Below, piece by piece: positions 45,806-54,506 of a DNA stretch of 62,737 nt. Position numbers and translations under genes: made by a program. The notes under the pieces are model-generated. The model was not told the origin of the DNA and searched no databases. It worked only from the letters and a program-made list of their open reading frames with translations. The stretch's first letter is position 1. Every line of letters starts with the position of its first letter. This stretch comes from Bacteroidota bacterium (GTDB taxonomy: Bacteria; Bacteroidota; Ignavibacteria; UBA10030): positions 1-62,737 of the forward strand of contig JAKAJH010000001.1 in NCBI GenBank assembly GCA_021813905.1, read 5' to 3'.

Positions 45806-47221
45806 GTGGTTACGAGCCGTAGTATCCGAATCAGTCTCATTGCCGTCCTGCTCCTGGCAGCTTCCCGTGTGGGAGCGCAGGAGTTTCCGATCGCGGTCGG
45901 GAGTGACAGTACCTTTTCCGGCGGCGCGGTATATGGCGGAGGGAACGGCATTGTCGGCATTTGCGGCGATGCGTTGAGTCAGTACAGCATCACAGCCCAG
46001 ATCGTGGGGCCCGGGGGCACCCTGGTGGGATCGCGCATCGCGCTTGGAGCGTTCGGTCCCCCGCCGGGCGCCGTGCCGCTTTTCGACGGCACCAACTACT
46101 TCCTCGTCTGGATGGACTTCACCGGCACGCTCCGAGGACAATTGCTCAGCACTGCCGGCACGCTGGTGGGATCGGCCTTCGACATCGCGACAGGACTGAA
46201 CACGCAGCGCATGCCGACGGCCAAGCTGGCACTGAGCGACACGACGGTCCTGGTGGCCTTCCTCAAGTCCGACGGCTATCTGTACGGACAACGGGTCGGG
46301 AGATCCGGCGGCCTGGTGGGAAATCAGTTCCAGATCAGTTCCAGCCTTGCCCGGGATTTTTCCATCGCGTATGACGGAACGAACTTTCTTGTCGCGTGGG
46401 TAATCGTCATTCAGGATACGGACAAGGATATCGCCGGCCAGTTCGTGAGCAAGACCGGAACGCTTGTTGGAAGCAACTTCGTCATCGATAACGGCCCGAA
46501 CTACAGTGACAATCCGACGTCGCTGGCATTCGGCGGCGGGCACTACCTGCTGGCGTATCATGAGCAGCAACCGGGTGCAAGCCGGTGGACAATGGTCGGA
46601 CGGTTCATTTCCACCGCAGGAGCATTGCAGGATTCCATTCTGATTTGCGACACGACCAAATCGCCGGGCTTTGCCTCGGCGGCCTTTGACGGCGCGAATT
46701 TTCTTGTCACCTGGTCTCAACGTTCGAACATGTCGATGATGGGACAGTTCTATGCGGCCGCGGGGACAGCCATTGACACTCCGTTCACGATCTTCGGCCC
46801 CAAGCCCAACAAGATTCCATACGGGGGCGTTGGCTTCGGGGGCGGCCAGTACCTTGCCGTGGTCACGCAGCTCGATTCGAATATGACGAACGGCGACGTG
46901 TACGGCCGGTTCATTCAGCCGTTGACCGGTGTCGCAGACCGGCCGGATCCCATCCCCGGCACATTCGCCCTTCTGCCGAACTACCCGAATCCCTTCAATC
47001 CCTCCACGGAGATCCGCTATCAGCTGCCGGTGGGCTCGGAGGTGACGTTGAAAGTGTTCGATCTGCTGGGTCGCGAAGTGCGGACGCTGGTGGACCAGCG
47101 TCAGAGCGCGGGAACGCACGCGGTGCGATTCGAAGCGGGAAATCTCCCGAGCGGCGTGTATGTCTGTTCGCTCGCGGCGGGCAACTATCGTGAGACGAGG
47201 AAGATCCTGTTGATGAAGTAG
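45806..47221 (+). CDS. Secreted beta-propeller-like protein with a type IX secretion sorting domain
   Basis: The 471-residue protein has a signal peptide (about residues 1-27, ending near VGAQ). It then shows about six repeats of roughly 55 residues, recognisable by AYDGTNFLVAW followed by GQFVSKTGTLVGSNFVI-type strands; these look like beta-propeller blades. The last 85 residues are a sorting domain: LPNYPNPFNPSTEIRYQLP, then LKVFDLLGREVRTLVDQ and GVYVCSLAAGNYRETRKILLMK. Such domains direct export by the type IX system. Cargo function is unknown. The GTG start follows GAAGGAGA. Confidence 0.85.
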   Translation: MVTSRSIRISLIAVLLLAASRVGAQEFPIAVGSDSTFSGGAVYGGGNGIVGICGDALSQYSITAQIVGPGGTLVGSRIALGAFGPPPGAVPLFDGTNYFLVWMDFTGTLRGQLLSTAGTLVGSAFDIATGLNTQRMPTAKLALSDTTVLVAFLKSDGYLYGQRVGRSGGLVGNQFQISSSLARDFSIAYDGTNFLVAWVIVIQDTDKDIAGQFVSKTGTLVGSNFVIDNGPNYSDNPTSLAFGGGHYLLAYHEQQPGASRWTMVGRFISTAGALQDSILICDTTKSPGFASAAFDGANFLVTWSQRSNMSMMGQFYAAAGTAIDTPFTIFGPKPNKIPYGGVGFGGGQYLAVVTQLDSNMTNGDVYGRFIQPLTGVADRPDPIPGTFALLPNYPNPFNPSTEIRYQLPVGSEVTLKVFDLLGREVRTLVDQRQSAGTHAVRFEAGNLPSGVYVCSLAAGNYRETRKILLMK

Positions 47222-47240
47222 ACGGAATCGTGAGTGACCG

Positions 47241-47271
47241 GATCCTCCCCTCTGAGAAGGAGGGGAGGATC
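47241..47271 (+). terminator. Strong stem-loop after the type IX cargo gene
   Basis: GATCCTCCCCTC (47241-47252) and GAGGGGAGGATC (47260-47271) form a perfect 12-bp stem with a 7-base loop. Only TGTTCT follows, so it is a stable 3' hairpin rather than a classical T-tailed terminator. The remaining 260 bases up to 47531 hold no convincing gene or promoter. Confidence 0.68.
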
Positions 47272-47531
47272 TGTTCTGGATGACCGCGCTGTCTGATTGC
47301 TTTTGCGGGGGACGGTGAGGACTCATTGTGTGGATTCACCTCTCCCGGATCAGGCTGCGCTGACGAGGGGCCAATGCTCGGATCGGGATTACGGGTCATG
47401 TGCGCCCGGGTGACCGACTTCGCAGAGAGTTGCGCGCAATGATTGGACCGGTCCACTGGCGGGTGTCCAACGGCGACCGACGACCCGCGTCGCGAACCGA
47501 CAAATCCTCTCACCATTTACCGCCCACGCCG

Positions 47532-48239
47532 ATGAAACCCATTCTCACCCTTGCTCTTGCGGCGATCCTGTGCTCTGTCTCCGCGATCGCGCAGGACACC
47601 ACGCTGACCTCGAAGATCGATACGGTGCTTCAGAACCAGCGGACGATGCTGCAGATGCAGCAGCAGATCCTCGGGGCAGTGGAACCTCCTCCGCCGTTGG
47701 CGGGCAAGACCGTCGGCATCGAACTCAATCTTGCCCGGCTGCTCGTCAGCACTGTGAGCGACTACTTCACCCTCTCCGGTACGTTCTCACTGTTCTCGGT
47801 TCTTCGAAGCGGAGAGATCGCGTTTCCGTTCTTCTACCAGAGCGGCACGGGAAAGAGGAAGGACAGCTTCAACGGCACGCAGTTCGAGGTGCCGTTGACA
47901 CTTCTGAACCTGGATGTCACCTACCGGCACTTTCTTGGGAAGTATCAGGACGGGTTCTACTTCTCTGTCGGCGCCCGGTACACCTACATCAAGGGAGTGG
48001 AGGGGGCGGATCTGTTCGTCTTCACCATGAATCAGGGCGGACCGGAATCCAGCACGCAGCGACTTGGCGCGTACTTTGGAATCGGCTATCGCTACTTCAC
48101 GCAATCCGGATTCTACTGGGGGACGAGTCTGATCTACGGCCGGTACTTCGGCGGCGATCGGGACTACCAGGACGTACTGTGGGATGACGGCAAGATCATC
48201 CTCGACGTCGAGCTGCTGAAGTTCGGATACGCGTTCTAG
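47532..48239 (+). CDS. Probable outer-membrane beta-barrel protein
   Basis: From the ATG at 47532 the 235-residue protein has a signal peptide (MKPILTLALAAILCSVSAIAQ), a short Gln/Met-rich helix (about 30-52, possibly a coiled-coil trimeriser), a PPPPL hinge and then eight or more amphipathic strands such as GFYFSVGARYTYIKGV and LGAYFGIGYRYFTQSGFYWGTSLIYGRYF. It ends in phenylalanine (KFGYAF), as barrel proteins inserted by BamA usually do. I cannot assign a substrate. It lies between a type IX cargo gene and two inner-membrane proteins. Confidence 0.75.
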   Translation: MKPILTLALAAILCSVSAIAQDTTLTSKIDTVLQNQRTMLQMQQQILGAVEPPPPLAGKTVGIELNLARLLVSTVSDYFTLSGTFSLFSVLRSGEIAFPFFYQSGTGKRKDSFNGTQFEVPLTLLNLDVTYRHFLGKYQDGFYFSVGARYTYIKGVEGADLFVFTMNQGGPESSTQRLGAYFGIGYRYFTQSGFYWGTSLIYGRYFGGDRDYQDVLWDDGKIILDVELLKFGYAF

Positions 48240-48308
48240 CGGACATCGCGAAGGGTCCAGTGATGCGGTCAGTTCGAACCTCTCGGACAAGTGTTCCACT
48301 CATCTGTC

Positions 48309-49142
48309 ATGGAAAGGCCATTCCAACTCTGGAGCGCGTCAATGGGTGACAACCTTCGTCTGAGCAAAATCTTTTGGAGCATCACCGCGGTCGTCGCATT
48401 CCTTTCGGCGCTTCCCGGCGTGGTGGACAGGACCATCTACACCAACCTCTTTCCGTCAGAGTTCCTGCCCGGCGCGTTCCCGCAGGATGTTTTGACGCTG
48501 CTTGTGTGCGGCGTGCTCTTTGTGCTCATCGCCACCACGCACGCGGGCGATGTGAAAAAGCAGGTGGTGATCGTCGGTCTGATCGGCTCATTCTTCTATT
48601 TGTACGGCATCTTCACCATCGAGCGAGTGTACAATTCGTACTATCTGCTCTACGCGGCCACATTTGCATCCTCGTTCTGGTCGCTGATCTACAGCCTGGC
48701 GGGATTCCGTGCGGACGACTATGCCGGCCTGGAACTGGCCGCCGGAATGCGCAGGACGACCGCGATCTCGTCGATCGTCATCGCTGTTCTCTTCACAGCG
48801 CTCTGGACGGCAGCGCTCATTCCACTCATGCGCGAGCATGATCGCATCGAATTCCTGTATTCAATCTACATCCTCGACCTGTGTTTCGTCATGCCGGCGT
48901 TCGTGATGACAGCCATCATGGCCCTGCGGCGGCAGCCGTTCGGTATCCTGATGGCCCCCGCCATGATGATCATGGGATTCTTCGTCATCTTCCCGCTCGG
49001 TCTCAACGAACTGGCCAAGCCGTCGGCCGGCATGACAATGGCCATGGGGCCCATGATCGTCTCGTTTGTCTTCGCGGCCTTCATGCTGGCGCTGGCCGTG
49101 TCGCAGTTGCGGATGATTCGACCGGCGGGTTCGATGAGATGA
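48309..49142 (+). CDS. Polytopic membrane protein of unknown function
   Basis: The 277-residue protein has about eight hydrophobic helices beginning near residue 20, with short loops and few conserved-looking charged residues. I do not recognise the family. Possible starts are the ATG at 48309 or the ATG at 48342; GTTGTG-like starts further upstream are weaker. It lies 61 bases before another multi-helix protein, and the two may form one transcript. Confidence 0.62.
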   Translation: MERPFQLWSASMGDNLRLSKIFWSITAVVAFLSALPGVVDRTIYTNLFPSEFLPGAFPQDVLTLLVCGVLFVLIATTHAGDVKKQVVIVGLIGSFFYLYGIFTIERVYNSYYLLYAATFASSFWSLIYSLAGFRADDYAGLELAAGMRRTTAISSIVIAVLFTALWTAALIPLMREHDRIEFLYSIYILDLCFVMPAFVMTAIMALRRQPFGILMAPAMMIMGFFVIFPLGLNELAKPSAGMTMAMGPMIVSFVFAAFMLALAVSQLRMIRPAGSMR

Positions 49143-49203
49143 TTGTGCGGCGGGCAGGAAATCACGGCGGTTCTCAGACCTTCAACAACGACAGGAAGGC
49201 GTC

Positions 49204-49932
49204 ATGACAGATACGCTGCGTTCGACCGAATCTCTTCGTCCGATCTATCTTCTTGCCGGCATCTGCGCCTTTCTTGCGATGGCGACGAATCTTCTGGATC
49301 TCGCGTTCGGCTTCGGCGAAACCGAGGTGGCGGTGTACGGATCGTGGTCGGCGCAGAAATGGCTCGATCTCTTCAGCCAGAACTGGTTCCGTGGGATCTA
49401 TACGCTTGGCATTTTCAACATCGTGTACATGACGCTGATGGTCCCGGTCTTTGTCGGGTTGCTGGCCGCGCACCGGGAGACGTACGCGGTTTCCTCGGCC
49501 GCGGTACTCGGGATTGCAGTGCTTGCGTTGGCGATCTATGTGGCGACAAATGCGGCGGTGCCCATGCTCGTTCTTTCCGGCAAGTATGCAGCAGCGGCGC
49601 CACCGGAGCGGGGAATATTCATCGCGGCAGCGGAGGCCGTCCTGGCACGCGGCGAGGACTTCACGCCGGGGGCTTTCTATGGGCAGTTCGCGGGCGGCAT
49701 CGGGGCGATCGCAGCCGCTGTCATCATGCTTCGGGGCGGGGTGTTCGGAAAGATCCACGCATGGTGCGGCATCGTCGGGTTCACATTCCTCTCAGCGTTC
49801 ACATTCCTTGCGACGTTCGTCCCGGCGTGGTACATGTTCGCGTATTACTTCCTCGGTTCGATTGGCGGGATTCTGGCGCTGGCGTGGTTCTTTCTGACCG
49901 GCATGCGGTTCATCAGGCTTTGCAAGGCGTGA
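49204..49932 (+). CDS. DUF4386-like integral membrane protein
   Basis: The 242-residue protein has about six membrane helices, with an opening RPIYLLAGICAFLAMATNLLDLAFGF and a later FAYYFLGSIGGILALAWFFLTGMRFIRL. The pattern resembles DUF4386/uncharacterised bacterial membrane proteins, for which no activity is known. GACAGGAAGG precedes the ATG. It follows the 48309-49142 gene and is convergent with mpg. Confidence 0.6.
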   Translation: MTDTLRSTESLRPIYLLAGICAFLAMATNLLDLAFGFGETEVAVYGSWSAQKWLDLFSQNWFRGIYTLGIFNIVYMTLMVPVFVGLLAAHRETYAVSSAAVLGIAVLALAIYVATNAAVPMLVLSGKYAAAAPPERGIFIAAAEAVLARGEDFTPGAFYGQFAGGIGAIAAAVIMLRGGVFGKIHAWCGIVGFTFLSAFTFLATFVPAWYMFAYYFLGSIGGILALAWFFLTGMRFIRLCKA

Positions 49933-49964
49933 AGGCACGGAACCATGAAGGCTTTCTCAGTGTA

Positions 49965-50576
49965 CTACCGTGACACCCACGCGTTTCCCCGGAGGTAGAA
50001 CCGCCACCGCTTCTCCGTAGCGACGGTGATCCCGATGCGCGGCGACCGGGCGATCTGCGAACGGGGTACGTCAGGAGCGTCGGCGATGAACAAGTCATCA
50101 GCGAGCAGACTCCGGCCGTTTTCCTCCCGGCCGATGCCGTACGCCTGACACAACTTCGCCGGACCGTTTGTCAGGTTCGCGCCTTCAACGGGCCGGTTCT
50201 TTCGGAAGAGCGCCACGCCTTCTACCGGTTCCACGGCGCGAAGCAGCACCGCTTCTCCGTGTCCTTCCGGTCCGGTGACGACGTTCGAGCAGAAGTGCAT
50301 GCCGTACGTGAAGTACACGTAGATGTGTCCGCCCGGTCCGAACATCACTTCGTTGCGCTTCGTCCGCCCGCGATACGAATGCGAAGCGGGATCTTCCTGC
50401 CGATACGCTTCCGTCTCGACGATCCGGCCCACCATGCGTCTGCGGCCGACGACTCGGACGAGGTACTTTCCCAGCAGATCGGGGGCGACCGTGAGCGACG
50501 GGCGAAGGTAGAATGATTGAGAAAGAGGGGAAAGGGGAGAGGAGAAAGGGGAATGCGGGGATCGGACGTGCTTCAT
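49965..50576 (-). CDS. 3-Methyladenine DNA glycosylase, AAG/Mpg family
   Basis: The protein (about 203 residues) removes alkylated purines from DNA. Family motifs are FYLRPSLTVAPDLLGKYLVR (about 22-41), GRIVETEAYRQEDPASHSYRGRTKRNEVMFGPGGHIYVYFTYGMHFCSNVVTG (about 46-98; Glu and Tyr-Arg line the lesion pocket) and LTNGPAKLCQAYGI near 140. The homologous part begins near residue 20. The ATG at 50576 puts a Ser/Pro-rich stretch before it that is encoded by a heptanucleotide tract, so the native start may lie further in. A short GAAGGC-type 7-nt pattern also follows the stop (49932-49952). Confidence 0.9.
   Translation of the reverse strand: MKHVRSPHSPFSSPLSPLSQSFYLRPSLTVAPDLLGKYLVRVVGRRRMVGRIVETEAYRQEDPASHSYRGRTKRNEVMFGPGGHIYVYFTYGMHFCSNVVTGPEGHGEAVLLRAVEPVEGVALFRKNRPVEGANLTNGPAKLCQAYGIGREENGRSLLADDLFIADAPDVPRSQIARSPRIGITVATEKRWRFYLRGNAWVSR
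50518..50552. repeat. Heptanucleotide repeat tract, RAGGGGA type, in the mpg 5' region
   Basis: Five 7-nt units in one register (50518, 50525, 50532, 50539 and 50546) share a purine core close to AAGGGGA; two units are identical AAGGGGA. Read on the minus strand it encodes a Ser/Pro-rich segment of about 11 residues at the start of the glycosylase frame. It is the purine-rich member of the repeat class described at 5408-5574. Confidence 0.65.
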
Positions 50577-50615
50577 GGGCGTTGAATCTAGCGCAATATC
50601 TCTCGACATTCAATC

Positions 50616-51377
50616 ATGAGCAATCTCCTGTCACGATACCATGTGGACGTCCTGCTGGACGATGATGCACTGCTTGCGGTGAGCAAACCGGCCGGGCTCC
50701 TGGTGATCCCCGACCGGTACAACAAGAAACTTCCGTCGCTCTCCGGTCTGCTCCGGCATGCGTACGGCGAGATCTTCGTTGTGCACCGGATCGACCGCGA
50801 CACAAGCGGCCTCGTGCTGTTCGCCAAAACGGCGGAGGCGCACCGTGCGCTGAACGATCAATTCGAGCACCGAAAAGTCACGAAGGCCTATCTGGCACTC
50901 GTGCACGGGAATCCGCCCGCCGACACGTGGACAGTCGATCTGGGATTGAAAGAACATCCGACGATTCGCGGCAAGATGATCGTGGACCGCGGGCGCGGAA
51001 AGGAAGCGGTCACGGACTTCGGCATCGTCGAGCCGTTCGACGGCTATGCGCTCGTCGGTGCGCATCCGAGAACCGGCCGGACCCACCAGATCCGTGTGCA
51101 TCTGGCCAGCGGGGGAACGCCGATCGTCGCCGACCCGATCTACGGCGATGGAAAGCCGTTCCTGCTCTCGGCGGTCAAGCGCGGATACCGGGAAAAGGAA
51201 GAAGGTGAGCGTCCGCTCCTGTCGCGCACGGCGTTGCATGCGGCATCGCTCCGGTTCCATCATCCCGTGAACGGCGCAACCGTAGAAATGGACGCGCCCA
51301 TGCCCAAGGATCTTGAGGCGGTGCTGCGCAATCTGCGGAAGTACCGGCACGCGGGTCCGGCGCCGGCCATCGAGTGA
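50616..51377 (+). CDS. RluA-family rRNA/tRNA pseudouridine synthase
   Basis: The 253-residue enzyme isomerises uridine to pseudouridine. The catalytic aspartate lies in VVHRIDRDTSGLVLFAKT (near residue 60), and PRTGRTHQIRVHLASGGTPIVADPIYG near 150 is the second conserved block. No N-terminal S4 domain is present, so it is RluA/TruC-like rather than RluC/RluD-like. The exact target uridine cannot be told. It is divergent from mpg, with a 39-base spacer. Confidence 0.93.
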   Translation: MSNLLSRYHVDVLLDDDALLAVSKPAGLLVIPDRYNKKLPSLSGLLRHAYGEIFVVHRIDRDTSGLVLFAKTAEAHRALNDQFEHRKVTKAYLALVHGNPPADTWTVDLGLKEHPTIRGKMIVDRGRGKEAVTDFGIVEPFDGYALVGAHPRTGRTHQIRVHLASGGTPIVADPIYGDGKPFLLSAVKRGYREKEEGERPLLSRTALHAASLRFHHPVNGATVEMDAPMPKDLEAVLRNLRKYRHAGPAPAIE

Positions 51378-51380
51378 TCG

Positions 51381-52439
51381 CTACCGGTTGTCGAATTCCA
51401 GGGGGGCCTGCCCGCCGTTGTTCTGGTGGGAAGGTGTCTTGCCGAGGTAGGCGAACGCCTGCGCGGTGGCCTCGCGGCCCCGCGGTGTGCGGTTGATGAA
51501 TCCTTCCTGAATCAGATACGGCTCGTACACTTCTTCCAGCGTTCCCGCTTCTTCACCTACCGCCACCGCCAGCGTCGAGACCCCCACGGGACCGCCCCGG
51601 AATTTCTCGACCAGGGCCTGCAGGATCCGCTTGTCCATCTCGTCGAATCCGTGCTCGTCGACCTCCAGCGCCTCAAGGCTGAAACGGGCCACTTCGTGCG
51701 TCACGGTGCCGCCGTGCTTCTTCATGCGGACATCCGCCTGCGCAAAATCCCGGCAGCGCTTGAGCAGTCGGTTGGCGATACGCGGCGTGCCTCGGGAGCG
51801 CCGGGCGATATCAGCCGCTGCGTCGGCTTCGAGACTGATGCCGAGAATCCGGGCCGACCGGCGAATGATGCTCTCCAGCTGGCCGGCCGAGTAGTAGTCC
51901 AGTCGGTTGGCGATGCCGAAGCGTGAGCGGAGCGGTGAACTGAGCAATCCCGCCCGCGTGGTGGCGCCCACGAGCGTGAACGGCTCGAGGCCGAGCTGGA
52001 TCGTCTTTGCCCCCGGCCCGCTGTCGATGACGATATCCACCCGAAAGTCCTCCATGGCGGAATACAGGTATTCTTCGATCCTGGGAGGAACGCGGTGGAT
52101 CTCGTCAATGAAGAGAACTTCGCCGCGGGTCAGCGAGGTCAGGATGCCCGCCAGGTCGCCCGGTTTGTCCAGCGCCGGTCCGGAGGTCGTTTTGATGCCG
52201 CTGCCCATTTCATGGGCGATGATATACGCGAGAGTGGTCTTGCCGAGGCCCGGCGGACCGGTCAGGAGCACGTGATCGAGCGCTTCACCGCGCTGGCGGG
52301 CGGCGGCGACGAACACACGGATATTCTCGACGATCTTCTCCTGTCCCACGAAGTCGCCGAGCGCAGCCGGTCGGAGCGTCTGGTCGAGCTCCGATTCTTG
52401 GTCAAGACGGTCGGGACGGGTCACATCGGACTTGCGCAT
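51381..52439 (-). CDS. ruvB: Holliday junction branch-migration helicase RuvB
   Basis: The 352-residue AAA+ motor drives branch migration with RuvA. Walker A is [22 protein letters not shown] (near residue 58), Walker B is [21 protein letters not shown] (near 108), and sensor-like segments [19 protein letters not shown] follow. A winged-helix domain ends near [16 protein letters not shown]. Length matches the family with a slightly extended tail. It is the last gene of the yebC-ruvC-ruvA-ruvB operon, 50 bases after ruvA. Confidence 0.97.
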   Translation of the reverse strand: MRKSDVTRPDRLDQESELDQTLRPAALGDFVGQEKIVENIRVFVAAARQRGEALDHVLLTGPPGLGKTTLAYIIAHEMGSGIKTTSGPALDKPGDLAGILTSLTRGEVLFIDEIHRVPPRIEEYLYSAMEDFRVDIVIDSGPGAKTIQLGLEPFTLVGATTRAGLLSSPLRSRFGIANRLDYYSAGQLESIIRRSARILGISLEADAAADIARRSRGTPRIANRLLKRCRDFAQADVRMKKHGGTVTHEVARFSLEALEVDEHGFDEMDKRILQALVEKFRGGPVGVSTLAVAVGEEAGTLEEVYEPYLIQEGFINRTPRGREATAQAFAYLGKTPSHQNNGGQAPLEFDNR

Positions 52440-52489
52440 CGCAGGTCAACTTAGCACATGGGGGAGTGAATTGCAAGACAGCCGGTGCG

Positions 52490-53098
52490 TCAGCGGTCGG
52501 TGACGTGACGCAGCGCGAGCTTGATGAGCTCTTCCACGGTCAGCGCGTTCGTGCCGGCATCGTGCAGCGCGGCGCGGATCGCTTTCTCGGCCGCCGGTCG
52601 ACCGTATCCCAGCGATGTCAGCGCGGAGAGTGTCTCGCTGCGAACGGCGGTCGATGTGGCGACCGGTTCTCCGGCGAACGGATGTTCGCCCGTCGCTTTG
52701 GCCACCTTCTCACGGAGTTCCAGCACGATGCGCTCCGCTGTCTTCCGGCCGACGTTGGGGATCGCGGTGAGCGGCGTGGTTCGACCGGCCGCGATATGCT
52801 GACGCAGTTCTTCGGCGCTCATGCCGGACAGCATCGCCTGGGCGATTTTCGGCCCGATGCCGGTGACGGAGATGAGCAGCCGGAACAGCTCACGCTCCTC
52901 CGTCGTCGCGAAGCCGAACAGCTGCATCGCGTCTTCACGGACGTGGAGGTGTGTGAAGAGGGAGACGGTCGATGCCACCGGTCCGAGTGTCTGGAATGTG
53001 GAAAGAGGGATGAGCACGGCGTATCCGACGCCGTGAACGTCCACCGTGATCTCTGTGGGCGACTTGGATGTCAGCGTGCCGGTGAGGGAGGCGATCAT
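52490..53098 (-). CDS. ruvA: Holliday junction-binding protein RuvA
   Basis: The 202-residue protein forms the tetramer that clamps a Holliday junction. It has an OB-fold N-terminus (MIASLTGTLTSKSPTEITVDVHGVGYAV), tandem helix-hairpin-helix motifs (LISVTGIGPKIAQAML near 76 and TTPLTAIPNVGRKTAERIVLEL near 105) and the small C-terminal domain that contacts RuvB (LTSLGYGRPAAEKAIRAAL). Its ATG overlaps the ruvC stop by four bases. Confidence 0.97.
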   Translation of the reverse strand: MIASLTGTLTSKSPTEITVDVHGVGYAVLIPLSTFQTLGPVASTVSLFTHLHVREDAMQLFGFATTEERELFRLLISVTGIGPKIAQAMLSGMSAEELRQHIAAGRTTPLTAIPNVGRKTAERIVLELREKVAKATGEHPFAGEPVATSTAVRSETLSALTSLGYGRPAAEKAIRAALHDAGTNALTVEELIKLALRHVTDR

Positions 53099-53664
53099 GC
53101 GTGTCGGGCGATCTTGTGAGGGTTGGCGGCGATGTACTCGGTCCAGCCGGCGGCAGCGCGCTTCGGCCGACGGGAAGCAACGACCCGAGGTGAACCACCG
53201 CGCTGGTACCAGTGGCAGAGCGCGACAGCAAGCGCATCGGACGCGTCGTAAACCTGCGGCTTCTGCTTGAGGCGGAGCACGGACAGGACCATGAACTGCA
53301 CCTGCTCCTTGGACGCGCCCCCGTTCCCGGTGACCGCCTTCTTGACTTCGCGCGGCGCGTACTCGGCCGTCGGGATCTCACGGTTGACCGCGGCGAGGAT
53401 GGAAACGCCGCGGGCATGGCCGATCTTCAGCGCGGACTGGGCGTTCTTGCCGTAAAATGCGGTTTCAATGGCGAATTCGTCCGGGTGATACGCTTCGATG
53501 ACCTCGCACAGACGGTCGTAGATCGTCTTGAGGCGGACAGGCATCGTGTTCGTGGATCTGTTGCGGACGACGTCCACGTGAAGCACGGTGGCCTGATGGC
53601 CCGACGTCTCGATGACACCGTAGCCGGTAATCAGGGTCCCGGGATCCACGCCGAGGATGATCAT
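53095..53664 (-). CDS. ruvC: Holliday junction resolvase RuvC
   Basis: The 189-residue RNase H-fold nuclease cuts Holliday junctions. The acidic metal ligands sit in ILGVDPGTLITGYGVIE (Asp near residue 6), EFAIETAFYGKNAQSALKIGHARG (Glu near 68) and the late DASDALAVALCH motif near 145. GNGGASKEQVQFMV is the conserved DNA-binding loop. It ends with a basic tail longer than usual. The start overlaps the yebC stop (ATGA). Confidence 0.96.
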   Translation of the reverse strand: MIILGVDPGTLITGYGVIETSGHQATVLHVDVVRNRSTNTMPVRLKTIYDRLCEVIEAYHPDEFAIETAFYGKNAQSALKIGHARGVSILAAVNREIPTAEYAPREVKKAVTGNGGASKEQVQFMVLSVLRLKQKPQVYDASDALAVALCHWYQRGGSPRVVASRRPKRAAAGWTEYIAANPHKIARHA

Positions 53665-54419
53665 GACGGCGAGGCGCTCAGCTGCGCCAGTTCCTTGTCG
53701 TCGATCTCGAAGTTCGAATGTACCTTCTGCACGTCGTCATGCTCTTCGAGCAGCTCCATCAGCTTCAGAAGGTTCTCGGCATCCTTCCCCTCCACGCGCA
53801 CGGTGTTGTCGGCCATCAGCACGATTTCCGCCGAATCCATGTGCACCTTCCTGTCGTCGAGCGCTTTGCGAACGGGCTCGAACGCTTCGGGGGGCGTGAT
53901 GACGGTGTGCTCGTTCTCGTCGGACTTGACGTCGTCGGCGCCCGCGTCGAGGGCGAGGCCCAGAAGATCATCTTCCGCGACGGCACTGCGCGGAATGGCG
54001 ATGATGCCCTTCTTGTGGAACTGGAACGCCACGGAGCCGGTGGTCGCGAGCTTTCCGTGATTGCGCTCCAGCACGTGCCGGATCTCGGAGACCGTCCGGT
54101 TCTTGTTGTCGGTGACCGTGTCGATGATGATGGCCACGCCGCCGGGGCCGTACGCTTCGTACGAGGCGTCCTCGTAGCTGGTTCCGGGCAACTCGCCGGT
54201 TCCCTTCATGATCGCGCGTTTGATATTGTCGGCGGGCATGTTCCCGGTTCGCGCCTTCTCAATGGCGATGCGCAGGCGGGAGTTTCCCTCAGGATTGCCA
54301 CCTCCCATCTTCGCGGCGACAGTAATCTCTTTGATGACCTGGCCGAAGAAGCGGCCGCGGCTCTGGTCCGTGACCGCCTTCTTCCGCTTGATCTTCGCCC
54401 ATTTATTGTGGCCTGACAT
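53661..54419 (-). CDS. yebC: YebC/PmpR-family protein (TACO1-like)
   Basis: From the ATG at 54419 (MSGHNKWAKIKRKKAVTDQSRG, the family N-terminus) the protein has 252 residues. Conserved segments are ARTGNMPADNIKRAIMKGTGE and YEAYGPGGVAIIIDTVTDNKNRTVSEIRHVL. The family was long called a transcriptional regulator; recent work on YebC and TACO1 points to help with translation of difficult proline stretches. Gene order yebC-ruvC-ruvA-ruvB is common in bacteria and supports the call. The longer open frame to 54482 lacks the family N-terminus. Confidence 0.96.
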   Translation of the reverse strand: MSGHNKWAKIKRKKAVTDQSRGRFFGQVIKEITVAAKMGGGNPEGNSRLRIAIEKARTGNMPADNIKRAIMKGTGELPGTSYEDASYEAYGPGGVAIIIDTVTDNKNRTVSEIRHVLERNHGKLATTGSVAFQFHKKGIIAIPRSAVAEDDLLGLALDAGADDVKSDENEHTVITPPEAFEPVRKALDDRKVHMDSAEIVLMADNTVRVEGKDAENLLKLMELLEEHDDVQKVHSNFEIDDKELAQLSASPS

Positions 54420-54506
54420 GGGGTGTCTTCCTTCCGGGGGTGTGATACAACGGTACTCAGAATTGAGCAAAGGCGAAAGCAACCCCGCGCAGCACGCGCG
54501 GGGATC

